This document shows positions 17,588 through 26,328 of a stretch of 64,000 nucleotides of DNA, in pieces. The DNA is taken from positions 123,149 through 187,148 of the forward strand of contig CALFXJ010000013.1 of assembly GCA_937958105.1 (NCBI GenBank), read 5' to 3'. A program made the translations under genes and the position numbers. How positions within the stretch are numbered: position 1 is the first letter of the stretch; each line of letters starts with the position of its first letter. Under the pieces are notes generated by a model, which saw only the letters and a list, made by a program, of their open reading frames with translations, had not been told where the DNA came from and made no database searches. The stretch comes from an uncultured Cellvibrio sp. (GTDB lineage Bacteria > Pseudomonadota > Gammaproteobacteria > Pseudomonadales > Cellvibrionaceae).

Positions 17588-20500
17588 GACTGCGCTCCAG
17601 CATCTTTATCCGTTGCGGCTGGCGTTACTTCAGATTTGCCTGACCAGCGATGCGCCAGACGAAACACAACCACGAAGAAAACCGGCACAAAGAAAATTGC
17701 CAGCACGGTGCCGGATAACATACCGCCAAACACACCGGTACCGATGGCATTCTGGCTGCCTGAGCCCGCACCCGTGCTGATAACCAGCGGGGTAACCCCC
17801 AGCATGAAAGCCATGGAGGTCATGATGATCGGGCGCAGACGCATCCGTACAGCTTCCATGGTGGCCTTGATCAGATCCATACCTTCTTCGTAGAGCGACT
17901 TGGCGAACTCCACGATAAGAATCGCGTTTTTCGAAGCCAGGCCGATTGTTGTCAGCAGGCCCACCTGGAAGTAAACGTCATTGGAGAGGCCGCGGATCAT
18001 CGCAAACAACACCGCACCAATAACCCCCAGAGGCACAACGAGCATCACAGAAAAGGGTACCGACCAGCTTTCATACAAGGCTGCCAGACAGAGGAAAACC
18101 ACGAGGATCGACAATGCATAGAGCAACGGCGCCTGGTTGCCGGATTCTCGCTCCTGCAATGACATACCGGTCCACTGAAAGCCAACACCTGGAGGCAGCT
18201 GGGTCATGATTTCTTCCACGGCCAGCATGGCATCACCAGAGCTCACGCCCGGCGCACCCTGCCCCAGAATATTGATCGAGGGAACACCGTTGTAGCGTTC
18301 CAGTCGTGGCGATCCATAGATCCAGCGGCCCGATGTAAATGCTGAGAAAGGAACCATCTCACCCTGGTTATTGCGCACATACCAGCGCCCCACATCTTCC
18401 GGCACCATCCGGAACTGTGAATCACCCTGAACGTACACGCGCTTGACGCGGCCTTTATCAATAAAGTCATTCACATAACTGGAAGCCCAGGCTGTAGTGA
18501 AGATATTGTTGACGTCAGCGATGGACACCCCGAGAGCAGCGGCTTTCTCCTGATTCACATCCAGCTTGTATTGCGGGTTGTCTTCCTGACCATTCGGACG
18601 CACGCCAACCAGACGCGGATCCTGGGCTGCCAATCCGAGGAATTGATTACGCGCATTCATCAGTGCTTCATGCCCCAACCCACCGAGATCCTGCAGCTGC
18701 AGGTTAAATCCGGACGATGTGCCTAATTGAGTAATTGCTGGAGGTACAAATGCAAAAACCATTGCATCCTTGATTTGGGAGAAGGCTCCCATCGCTCTAC
18801 CGGCAATGCTGTGTACGTCCTGTCCATCCGCTTTACGCTCGCTCCAGTCTTTCAGACCAACGAACGCAATACCATTGTTCTGACCACGACCACTGAAGCT
18901 GAAGCCGATCACAGAGAAAACCGACCGCACTGTGTCTTTTTCATTTTCCAGGTAATATTTTTCTACCTGATCCATCACCCCGATGGAACGCTCTTTCGTC
19001 GCGCCTGTGGGCAAGGTCATCTGGGTAAACATAATGCCCTGATCTTCGTCAGGCAGGAATGACGTCGGCAAACGGATAAACATAAGGCCCAGCACCAGCA
19101 CAATCACAAGATAGATCAGCATGAAACGCCCGGTCCGGTTCAGCATGCTGCCTACACTGGACTGGTACTTACGGGTGCCGCGGTTGAAGTTGCGGTTAAA
19201 CCAGCCGAAGAAACCACCTTTTTCATAATGACCGTGACTGACGGGCTTCAGCATTGACGCACATAATGCAGGCGTCAGGGTCAAAGCCACTACCACCGAC
19301 AGAGCCATGGCTGACACGATGGTGATTGAGAATTGACGATAGATGACGCCGGTAGAGCCGCCGAAGAACGCCATAGGTACAAATACAGCCGAAAGCACCA
19401 AGGCAATACCAATCAACGCACCGGTAATCTGCTCCATGGATCTTCGCGTGGCTTCGCGCGGCGGCAAGCCATCCTCCGCCATCACCCGCTCGACGTTTTC
19501 CACAACCACGATCGCGTCATCCACCAGCAACCCAATCGCCAGCACCATCGCGAACATGGTGAGCGTATTGATTGAGAAACCGAAAGCTGCCAGAACCGCA
19601 AAGGTTCCCAGCAATACCACGGGAACGGCGATCGTAGGAATCAATGTTGCGCGGAAGTTCTGCAGGAAGAGATACATCACGAGGAACACCAGGATGATCG
19701 CTTCGATCAATGTCTTCACTACGGCATTGATCGAAAGCTTCACAAACGGTGTTGTATCGTAGGGGTAAACAATTTCGAGGTTCGGCGGGAAGAACGCAGA
19801 AAGCTCGTTAATTCTGGCACGCACAGCGTCGGCAGTATCCAATGCGTTAGCACCCGATGCGAGCGTAACGGCCATACCCGCTGCGGCCTGATTGTTGTAC
19901 TCAGTTTCAAATGAATAGTTCTCACCACCCAGTTCGACCCGGGCTACGTCTTTCAGGCGAATCTGCGATCCGTCCTGATTAACACGCAGCAGGATGTTGC
20001 CGAACTCTTCCGGTGTCGAAAGACGAGTCTGCACCACGATACTGGAGTTGATCTCCTGACCGGGAACCGCCGGAGCGCCACCCAGCTCACCGGCCGCGAT
20101 CTGCGCGTTCTGTGCCTGGATAGCACCGGTAATATCACTGGTTACCAGACCATAAGTGGCCAGCTTGTTGGCATCCAACCAGATACGCATAGCATATTGC
20201 GAACCAAACAGTGTGATCTGTCCTACACCATTCACCCGGCTCAGCTGGTCCTGCACGTTGGCAGCCACATAGTCGGCAATATCATACTTGTCCATGCTGT
20301 TATCGGCAGAAACAAAGCCGATAACCATCAGGAAGCCAGCCGACGATTTAGTCACGCGCACACCCTGCTGCTGTACTTCCTGCGGCAACAAAGGCATGAC
20401 GGTCTGCAGCTTGTTCTGCACCTGGACCTGCGCGATATCCGGATCAGTACCAGCCAGGAAGGTAATAGTAACTTCACCGGTACCACTGGATTCACTGGTC

Positions 20501-20739
20501 GATGACATGTACTCCACGTTATCAATACCGGTGAGGCCCTGTTCGATGATCTGAATCACCGTATCCTGCACAGTCTGTGCAGAAGCTCCCGGATAGGTAG
20601 CGCGGATACTCACCGAGGGCGGTGCAATATCGGGGTACTGTGCAACCGGCAGCTTCGCGATAGAAAGCGCACCGGCCAGCATGATGATGATTGAGATAAC
20701 CCAGGCAAAGACCGGGCGATCAATAAAAAACTTCGCCAT
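17584..20739 (-). CDS. RND multidrug efflux permease, AcrB/MexB (HAE1) type
   Basis: Inner-membrane proton-driven pump, 1051 residues, 12 membrane segments with two large periplasmic loops. Begins MAKFFIDRPVFAWVISIIIM, the HAE1 signature. Proton-relay residues are visible: two Asp in GLLVDDAIVVVENVERVM (segment 4) and Lys in LTTIGLASKNAILIVEFAKS (segment 10). It captures hydrophobic and amphiphilic drugs from the periplasm and inner membrane and passes them to the outer channel. Start lies 6 nt after the adaptor gene. Confidence 0.96.
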   Translation of the reverse strand: MAKFFIDRPVFAWVISIIIMLAGALSIAKLPVAQYPDIAPPSVSIRATYPGASAQTVQDTVIQIIEQGLTGIDNVEYMSSTSESSGTGEVTITFLAGTDPDIAQVQVQNKLQTVMPLLPQEVQQQGVRVTKSSAGFLMVIGFVSADNSMDKYDIADYVAANVQDQLSRVNGVGQITLFGSQYAMRIWLDANKLATYGLVTSDITGAIQAQNAQIAAGELGGAPAVPGQEINSSIVVQTRLSTPEEFGNILLRVNQDGSQIRLKDVARVELGGENYSFETEYNNQAAAGMAVTLASGANALDTADAVRARINELSAFFPPNLEIVYPYDTTPFVKLSINAVVKTLIEAIILVFLVMYLFLQNFRATLIPTIAVPVVLLGTFAVLAAFGFSINTLTMFAMVLAIGLLVDDAIVVVENVERVMAEDGLPPREATRRSMEQITGALIGIALVLSAVFVPMAFFGGSTGVIYRQFSITIVSAMALSVVVALTLTPALCASMLKPVSHGHYEKGGFFGWFNRNFNRGTRKYQSSVGSMLNRTGRFMLIYLVIVLVLGLMFIRLPTSFLPDEDQGIMFTQMTLPTGATKERSIGVMDQVEKYYLENEKDTVRSVFSVIGFSFSGRGQNNGIAFVGLKDWSERKADGQDVHSIAGRAMGAFSQIKDAMVFAFVPPAITQLGTSSGFNLQLQDLGGLGHEALMNARNQFLGLAAQDPRLVGVRPNGQEDNPQYKLDVNQEKAAALGVSIADVNNIFTTAWASSYVNDFIDKGRVKRVYVQGDSQFRMVPEDVGRWYVRNNQGEMVPFSAFTSGRWIYGSPRLERYNGVPSINILGQGAPGVSSGDAMLAVEEIMTQLPPGVGFQWTGMSLQERESGNQAPLLYALSILVVFLCLAALYESWSVPFSVMLVVPLGVIGAVLFAMIRGLSNDVYFQVGLLTTIGLASKNAILIVEFAKSLYEEGMDLIKATMEAVRMRLRPIIMTSMAFMLGVTPLVISTGAGSGSQNAIGTGVFGGMLSGTVLAIFFVPVFFVVVFRLAHRWSGKSEVTPAATDKDAGAQS

Positions 20740-20745
20740 ACAGCA

Positions 20746-21906
20746 TTACTCCTCGGTCTTATTGACAGCGATCTGGGCGGGAACCGCTTTCACCGGCATT
20801 CCTGGGCGCACTTTCTGCAGACCTTCCACGATCACCTGATCACCAACAGCCAAGCCGTCTTCCACCAGCCACTGATCGCCCAGCGTACGGCTGGTAACAA
20901 TCTGCCGCTGCTCAACGGTGCCATCTTTATTGACAACCAACGCGGTAGCTTTACCGGAACGGTCACGGGTTACACCACGCTGTGATACCAGGATGGCGTT
21001 GGTACGAAGACCTTCCTGCAGTTCGGTCCGGACAAACATGCCAGGCAACAACAAGCGATCCGGGTTGGGGAACAGGGCGCGCAAGGTAACCGTGCCGGTT
21101 GTTTCATTAACGCCTACTTCGGAGAACTGCAGCACCCCTTCGTGCTCATACACCGAACCATTTTCAAGGACCAGACGAACCTTGGCTTCCTCGATACCGG
21201 CAACGTTGCCTTTGATCATCTGGCGACGCAGCGCCAGCAGCTGATCCACTGACTGGGAGACATCAACGTAAATAGGATCCAGCTGTTGGATGATTGCCAG
21301 AACGTCAGCCTGTCCTGCAGTAACCAGCGCACCTTCAGTGACCGAAGACTTACCGATTACACCGCTGATCGGTGCCATGACCTTGGTATATTTAAGGTTG
21401 ATTGTTGCTGTTTCCACTGCAGCCTTACCTGCTGCCACACTGGCACGAGCCTGACCAAGGTTGGCCAAGGCATCATCGTAATCCTGCTGGCTGATGGCTT
21501 TGGCGGAAACGAGCTCTTTGTAGCGTTTCTCACGGGCCTCAGCGGCCAGGAGATTGGCTTCGGCTCGGGCCAGCTCTGCCTTGGCGGTAGCATGAGCAGC
21601 GCGATAGGTTGCTTCGTCGATCTGATACAGCTGCGTGCCGGCTTTAATCTCCGCTCCTTCTTCAAAGAGACGCTTCTGAATAATACCGGTCACCTGCGGG
21701 CGCACTTCCGCGCGACGGTACGCTGTGGTACGCCCCGGCAGCTCCGCTGTAAGCGGAGCATCTGCCGTGGTGATGGTCACCACACCCACCTCTACAGGTC
21801 CCTGCCCGGCCGCGGCACCGCCGGACTCTTTGGAGCCACAGGCGGACAAAAACAAACTTAGAACTCCTAATGCCAAAAGCGTCAGGCTTCTGCTGCGTAA
21901 CAACAT
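20746..21906 (-). CDS. RND efflux periplasmic adaptor (AcrA/MexA type lipoprotein)
   Basis: Membrane fusion protein linking permease and channel. 386 residues from ATG 21906, which has a GGAGAGG ribosome site; the frame runs on upstream but only this start gives the lipoprotein signal (LLALGVLSLFLSACGSKE). Lipoyl/HlyD-like halves flank an alpha-helical hairpin (about residues 95-165, HATAKAELARAEANLLAAEA). First gene of the efflux operon; palindromes in the promoter region are probable TetR operators. Confidence 0.95.
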   Translation of the reverse strand: MLLRSRSLTLLALGVLSLFLSACGSKESGGAAAGQGPVEVGVVTITTADAPLTAELPGRTTAYRRAEVRPQVTGIIQKRLFEEGAEIKAGTQLYQIDEATYRAAHATAKAELARAEANLLAAEAREKRYKELVSAKAISQQDYDDALANLGQARASVAAGKAAVETATINLKYTKVMAPISGVIGKSSVTEGALVTAGQADVLAIIQQLDPIYVDVSQSVDQLLALRRQMIKGNVAGIEEAKVRLVLENGSVYEHEGVLQFSEVGVNETTGTVTLRALFPNPDRLLLPGMFVRTELQEGLRTNAILVSQRGVTRDRSGKATALVVNKDGTVEQRQIVTSRTLGDQWLVEDGLAVGDQVIVEGLQKVRPGMPVKAVPAQIAVNKTEE

Positions 21907-21962
21907 GGTGAACCTCTCCAAACGTGATCCGTGAGAAATAAGTGGGGACAAATATGCGGGTA

Positions 21963-21982
21963 AACATACAGTTGTGAATGTT
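21963..21982. promoter_or_regulatory. AcrR-box-like operator 1
   Basis: Imperfect palindrome AACATACAGTTGTGAATGTT (7 of 10 pairs). It resembles the known E. coli AcrR box, which has the same TACAT..TTGTGAATGT core. It lies upstream of the adaptor gene. Confidence 0.6.
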
Positions 21983-21990
21983 CGCATTAA

Positions 21991-22010
21991 AACTGAATGA
22001 TCATTCAGTT
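21991..22010. promoter_or_regulatory. Perfect 20-bp palindrome in the efflux/tetR intergenic region
   Basis: AACTGAATGATCATTCAGTT is a perfect inverted repeat; TGAATGATCATTCA is a common operator type for TetR proteins. Candidate binding site for one of the two flanking TetR regulators. Confidence 0.72.
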
Positions 22011-22135
22011 GCAATTAAAAAATTGGAAAAAAACCCTTATAACCCGCTTCCTTTGCAAAAATTAACGAATACCGGCCCAGGTTAAAAGTGTTCTTGACAG
22101 CACGGCCAGTTTCTGTACAAACTCCCCCCAAATAT

Positions 22136-22153
22136 ACATTCACAAGTGAATGT
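22136..22153. promoter_or_regulatory. AcrR-box-like operator 2, upstream of tetR
   Basis: ACATTCAC-AA-GTGAATGT, perfect 8-bp arms, 24 nt before the divergent tetR start. Shares the GTGAATGT half-site with operator 1, fitting autorepression plus pump repression by one TetR protein. Confidence 0.68.
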
Positions 22154-22176
22154 TTAATTCTTCTTGGTATTCAGCT

Positions 22177-22845
22177 ATGGCACGTAGAACCAAAGAAAAT
22201 GCATTGGAAACCCGCAGTCAGTTACTGGATGCGGCCGAAAAAGTGTTTTTTGAAAAAGGTTTTTCTCAAACCAGCTTGATGGACATAGCCGAAGCGGCAA
22301 ATATGACCCGTGGAGCCATCTACTGGCACTTCAAGAACAAGGCAGATCTGTTTGAGGCCATGGCCGATCGGGTCAGACTGCCACTGGAGAGCCTTTCGGA
22401 AGCCTGCAGCGCCCCCAACGAAACAGACCCGCTGGGAAAACTGCGGGACTTTTTCGTTCAGGTCATAAAAGAAAGTGCCCGAAATCCCCGCCGGCGACGG
22501 GTGCTGACGATTCTGTTGCATAAATGTGAGCTCAATGAAGAGACCAAACAGATTGAGCTGCGCCGCCAGGCGGCGTGTATAGAGTATCTGCAACACACAG
22601 AAAAATGCCTCAAAAAAGCCATTGCGCTCAAACAGTTACCGGACGACCTCGATACCCAGCAAGCCGCTATTGCCAAGCTGAGCCTGGTTATGGGGCTGAT
22701 CAGCCATTGGTTGTTCCTGCCCGGCAGCTTTGATCTGGAAAATACTGCTGAGACTATGGTGGACAGTTATTTCTCCATGCTGCAGCACAGCCCGCACCTG
22801 AGACTCAGGGCCGTCTCGGCCGACATGCACTCGGCCCCGGTTTAG
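22177..22845 (+). CDS. TetR family repressor of the efflux operon (AcrR/TtgR-like)
   Basis: 222-residue regulator starting MARRTKENALETRSQLLDAA, the AcrR/TtgR/MexR-type start, with helix-turn-helix TSLMDIAEAANMTRGAIYWH and a C-terminal AcrR-like domain (about 80-205, ending SYFSMLQHSP). It is divergent from the RND operon, and the gap between them carries three palindromes. By family, it should repress the pump until a hydrophobic ligand binds. An in-frame ATG at 22150 lies inside operator 2, so the downstream ATG was chosen. Confidence 0.93.
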   Translation: MARRTKENALETRSQLLDAAEKVFFEKGFSQTSLMDIAEAANMTRGAIYWHFKNKADLFEAMADRVRLPLESLSEACSAPNETDPLGKLRDFFVQVIKESARNPRRRRVLTILLHKCELNEETKQIELRRQAACIEYLQHTEKCLKKAIALKQLPDDLDTQQAAIAKLSLVMGLISHWLFLPGSFDLENTAETMVDSYFSMLQHSPHLRLRAVSADMHSAPV

Positions 22846-23192
22846 CCGGCAGATGCTGATCGTCAACATCGTATGTCCGTGAAGTCTCACCCCAGTGAAT
22901 TTATGAATCCTGTCGCGGTCTATTGGCCAAGTTGACCATCTTCCCGGATACACAAGCCTGTGCTTTGCATGGTCCCCAGCCATCATTCGATTAGCCATAA
23001 TTGTGAACAAATCGGCTGTGCAAATATCAGCCAGTTCCCGGTATTGCTGGCCTGTGGCGCGCCAACTGAGCTATAGTAAGGACCGCTTTATGGGGCATTT
23101 AAGACCGGAAACTTGCCCGATAAAGTGACTGATTGTATTGATGGGATACAGCCTGGGTGAACCTTCACCGACGCTACCCGGCATGCCCAACC
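22846..23192. other. Intergenic region upstream of prc
   Basis: About 350 bp with no supported gene or RNA. A TATAGT hexamer near 23072 could be the -10 element for prc; no well-spaced -35 was found. The last 36 bp are in frame with prc from a GTG at 23157. Confidence 0.5.
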
Positions 23193-25325
23193 ATGAGACC
23201 CTTGTCTATGTACACCGCTTTTTCAAGAAATATTGTCAAGCCTTTCCTGTTAGTTCTGTTTTTAGCAACTTATGGTGTAAATACTCTCGCCCTGCCGGCA
23301 CTCAAGCAGACACCTGAACAGGAAAAAGCTGCTGTCGAAATTGTCACTCAGTTGGAAAAGAAGCATTACCGCAATCAGATCTTAAATGACGATCTTTCGG
23401 CACGTTTTCTTGAGGATTATTTAAAAGCGCTGGACCCTGCCAAAAATTACTTCCTGAAATCTGACATCGACGAATTTGAAAAGCATCGGAAAAAATTTGA
23501 CGATTATTTAAAGAAAGGCGACCTCACTCAAGGTTTTGCTATCTTCAATCGCTACAACGAGCGTGTAGAGAAGCGCTTGAATGCGATCCTCGCGCAGCTG
23601 GCCGATGAAACCGTCAAGTATGACTTTGATGTAGAAGAATCTATCTCCACCGACTGGAAAAATGCTCAGTGGCCAGCCAACCAGAAAGAGGCTGACGCAT
23701 TGTGGCAGAAGCGTATTAAATTCAATTTGCTCAACCTCATGCTGACAGGCAAGACCGTTGAGGAGAGTAAAACCATTCTGGAAAAGCGGTTTAAGAATCA
23801 ATTGCGCCGGGTTAAGCAGCAGGACTCAGAAGAAGTCTTCAGCCTGATGATGAATTCGTTGACGATGCTTTACGATCCGCACACCAACTATTTGTCGCCA
23901 CGCAATGCCGAAAATTTCAATATCAATATGGCGCTGTCGCTGGAGGGCATTGGTGCAGTACTGCAGAGCGAAGATGAATACACCAAGGTTATGCGACTGG
24001 TACCGGCTGGTCCGGCAGCCAAGCAAGGTGAGCTGAAGCCCGCTGACCGTATTATCGCCATCGGCCAGGGGCCGACCGGAGAGATGGTTGATGTCGTTGG
24101 CTGGCGCCTGGACGAAGTGGTTGATCTTATTCGCGGCAAAAAAGACACCATCGTGCGCCTGGAAGTATTGCCGGCCAAAGCCAGCCCAGGCAACAGCAAG
24201 GTCATCAGCATCAAGCGTGAAAAGGTCAAACTGGAAGAACAGGCAGCAAAGAAACATATCTTCAATGTGGGTGAAGGTGAACATATCTTCAAAGTGGGCG
24301 TAATCGATATTCCGACCTTTTACATGGACTTTGAAGCCTATCGCAACCGCGACCCGAATTATAAAAGTACGACCCGTGACGTCTTTAACCTGTTAGGTGA
24401 ACTCAGCGAGGCGAACGTTGATGGCGTGATCATTGATCTGCGTGAAAACGGTGGCGGCTCGCTGCAGGAAGCCGCAGCGCTGACGGACCTTTTTGTTGAT
24501 CCGGGCCCGGTCGTCCAGATCCGCCAGAGTAATGAAGTCATATCACGCAGCTATCGTTCCTACTCTCCGGCTGTTTATCGCGGCCCGGTAGTCATCCTTG
24601 TTGATCGCTTGAGCGCATCCGCTTCGGAGATTTTTGCAGGCGCCATCCAGGATTACAACCGTGGCATCATCATTGGAACCCAGTCTTTTGGCAAAGGAAC
24701 AGTTCAGTCCCTGCTGCCGCTGAAACACGGCGATCTAAAAATTACTGAATCAAAGTTCTATCGCATTTCCGGTGAGAGTACGCAGCATCGCGGTGTGGTA
24801 CCGGATATTCAATTACCGACTCTGATCGACATGGAAGAAGTCGGCGAAAGCAGTTACGACAATGCCCTGCCCTGGGATCGCATCCATGCAGTGAAGCATG
24901 AAAAATACTTCGATATCCCAGCTGTTCTGCCGGCCATCAACAAACGCCACGAAGCGCGTATCAACACAGATCCAGACTTCATCTTCCTGCGCGAGCAGAA
25001 AGCAATGGCGGAAGAAAACAATTCGAAGAAAGCTGTTTCTCTGCGTAAAGCGACACGTGAACAGGAACAAAAGCAGATGGAACAGCGGATTCTGGATATG
25101 GAAAATCGCCGCCGCAAAGCGAAGGGGCTGGAGCCGTATAAGTCCTATGCCGAGATCAAGGATAGCGACGCCACCCTTGATGAAGACGGTGAGGAGGTTG
25201 TCAACGTCGAACCGGAAAAAATTGATCCGGCAAATGATCCATTCCTCAACGAAGCCGGACAGGTCCTGGCTGATTTTATCCTTGAGTTACGAAAGGATGA
25301 GAAAACTCGCCTCGCGAACTTCTAG
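23193..25325 (+). CDS. prc: Carboxy-terminal processing (tail-specific) protease Prc
   Basis: Periplasmic S41-family serine protease that degrades tagged or misfolded proteins and trims lipoproteins and penicillin-binding protein 3 in E. coli. Order: signal peptide (FLLVLFLATYGVNTLA), N-terminal helical domain, PDZ domain (MRLVPAGPAAKQGELKPADR), S41 catalytic domain with Ser in DRLSASASEIFAGA and Lys in GTQSFGKGTVQSLL, and a C-terminal Tsp domain. About 710 residues, close to E. coli Prc (682). The start is uncertain: GTG 23157, ATG 23193 or ATG 23208 are all in frame and none has a strong ribosome site. A terminator follows. Confidence 0.95.
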   Translation: MRPLSMYTAFSRNIVKPFLLVLFLATYGVNTLALPALKQTPEQEKAAVEIVTQLEKKHYRNQILNDDLSARFLEDYLKALDPAKNYFLKSDIDEFEKHRKKFDDYLKKGDLTQGFAIFNRYNERVEKRLNAILAQLADETVKYDFDVEESISTDWKNAQWPANQKEADALWQKRIKFNLLNLMLTGKTVEESKTILEKRFKNQLRRVKQQDSEEVFSLMMNSLTMLYDPHTNYLSPRNAENFNINMALSLEGIGAVLQSEDEYTKVMRLVPAGPAAKQGELKPADRIIAIGQGPTGEMVDVVGWRLDEVVDLIRGKKDTIVRLEVLPAKASPGNSKVISIKREKVKLEEQAAKKHIFNVGEGEHIFKVGVIDIPTFYMDFEAYRNRDPNYKSTTRDVFNLLGELSEANVDGVIIDLRENGGGSLQEAAALTDLFVDPGPVVQIRQSNEVISRSYRSYSPAVYRGPVVILVDRLSASASEIFAGAIQDYNRGIIIGTQSFGKGTVQSLLPLKHGDLKITESKFYRISGESTQHRGVVPDIQLPTLIDMEEVGESSYDNALPWDRIHAVKHEKYFDIPAVLPAINKRHEARINTDPDFIFLREQKAMAEENNSKKAVSLRKATREQEQKQMEQRILDMENRRRKAKGLEPYKSYAEIKDSDATLDEDGEEVVNVEPEKIDPANDPFLNEAGQVLADFILELRKDEKTRLANF

Positions 25326-25348
25326 CTCAGGCATCATTATCTCACTGG

Positions 25349-25380
25349 ACCCGGATAGCGATATCCGGGTTTTATTTTTT
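25349..25380 (+). terminator. Rho-independent terminator after prc
   Basis: Stem ACCCGGATA/TATCCGGGT with GCGA loop, followed by TTTATTTTTT. Confidence 0.93.
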
Positions 25381-25407
25381 TAACTGCTGACTAATTATCT
25401 AACTGCC

Positions 25408-26220
25408 ATGAAAGTCGTTTCGTTCAATATCAACAGTATTCGTTCCCGCCCTCACCAACTTAAAGCCATTGTGGATAAATATGCACCTGACTTCATCGGC
25501 CTGCAGGAAACTAAAGTCAACGACCCTGACTTTCCTCTGGCTGAGGTGGAGGCCCTGGGCTATCACGTGGCCTTTCACGGACAGAAAACCCACTATGGTG
25601 TTGCGCTTCTCTCAAAACACCCTTTTCTGCGGGTGATTAAAGGTTTTCCTGACGATGGCGACGATGCTCAACGCCGTTTTATCGGCGGTGTCTTTGCTTC
25701 ACCGCTGGGTGGTGAGATCACCGTCTTGAACGGCTATTTCCCTCAGGGCGAAAGCCGGGATCACCCGATCAAATTTCCCGCCAAGCAAAAATACTACGCA
25801 GACCTGTTTGCTTACCTCAATAGCGCTCACAAGCCCGATGAGCAGATACTGGTGATGGGCGATATGAATATCTCGCACCAGGACTGCGATATCGGTATCG
25901 GCGAAGAAAACCGCAAACGCTGGCTGCGTACCGGCAAGTGCAGCTTTTTACCGGAGGAACGTGAATGGCTGGCCCAGCTGATGAGCTGGGGACTGAAAGA
26001 TACTTTTCGGGAATTGATGCCCGATGAGCACAGCCTGTTCAGCTGGTTTGATTACCGCAGCCGGGGCTTTGAAGACAACCCACGTCGTGGCCTGCGTATT
26101 GATTTAATCCTGGCTTCACATAACCTTCAGGATCGCTGCGTGGAAGCTGGTATAGATTATGAAATACGCAGCATGGAGCGGCCTTCGGACCACTGCCCGA
26201 TCTGGGCACGCTTTCAATAG
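25408..26220 (+). CDS. xthA: Exodeoxyribonuclease III
   Basis: AP endonuclease/3'-5' exonuclease of base excision repair. 270 residues of the EEP fold: metal-binding Asn/Glu in MKVVSFNINSIRSR and GLQETKVND, NGYFPQGESRDHP, catalytic Asp/Asn in LVMGDMNISHQDCDIGIG, and the terminal SDHCPIWARFQ with the catalytic His. Full length for the XthA group. Lies between two terminators, so probably monocistronic. Confidence 0.95.
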   Translation: MKVVSFNINSIRSRPHQLKAIVDKYAPDFIGLQETKVNDPDFPLAEVEALGYHVAFHGQKTHYGVALLSKHPFLRVIKGFPDDGDDAQRRFIGGVFASPLGGEITVLNGYFPQGESRDHPIKFPAKQKYYADLFAYLNSAHKPDEQILVMGDMNISHQDCDIGIGEENRKRWLRTGKCSFLPEEREWLAQLMSWGLKDTFRELMPDEHSLFSWFDYRSRGFEDNPRRGLRIDLILASHNLQDRCVEAGIDYEIRSMERPSDHCPIWARFQ

Positions 26221-26293
26221 AATTTTCAGAAGACTCGAAGTCTGCGTAAGGTTGTACACAGCAGGTGAGCAGCGACAACCTATCTGCAGCGGA

Positions 26294-26327
26294 TAAAAAA
26301 ATCCCGGCCTCTCAGCCGGGATTTTTT
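26294..26327. terminator. Bidirectional rho-independent terminator
   Basis: Stem AAAAAATCCCGGC/GCCGGGATTTTTT with CTCTCA loop between converging xthA and the ThuA-PQQ lipoprotein gene. Confidence 0.93.
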
Positions 26328-26328
26328 G

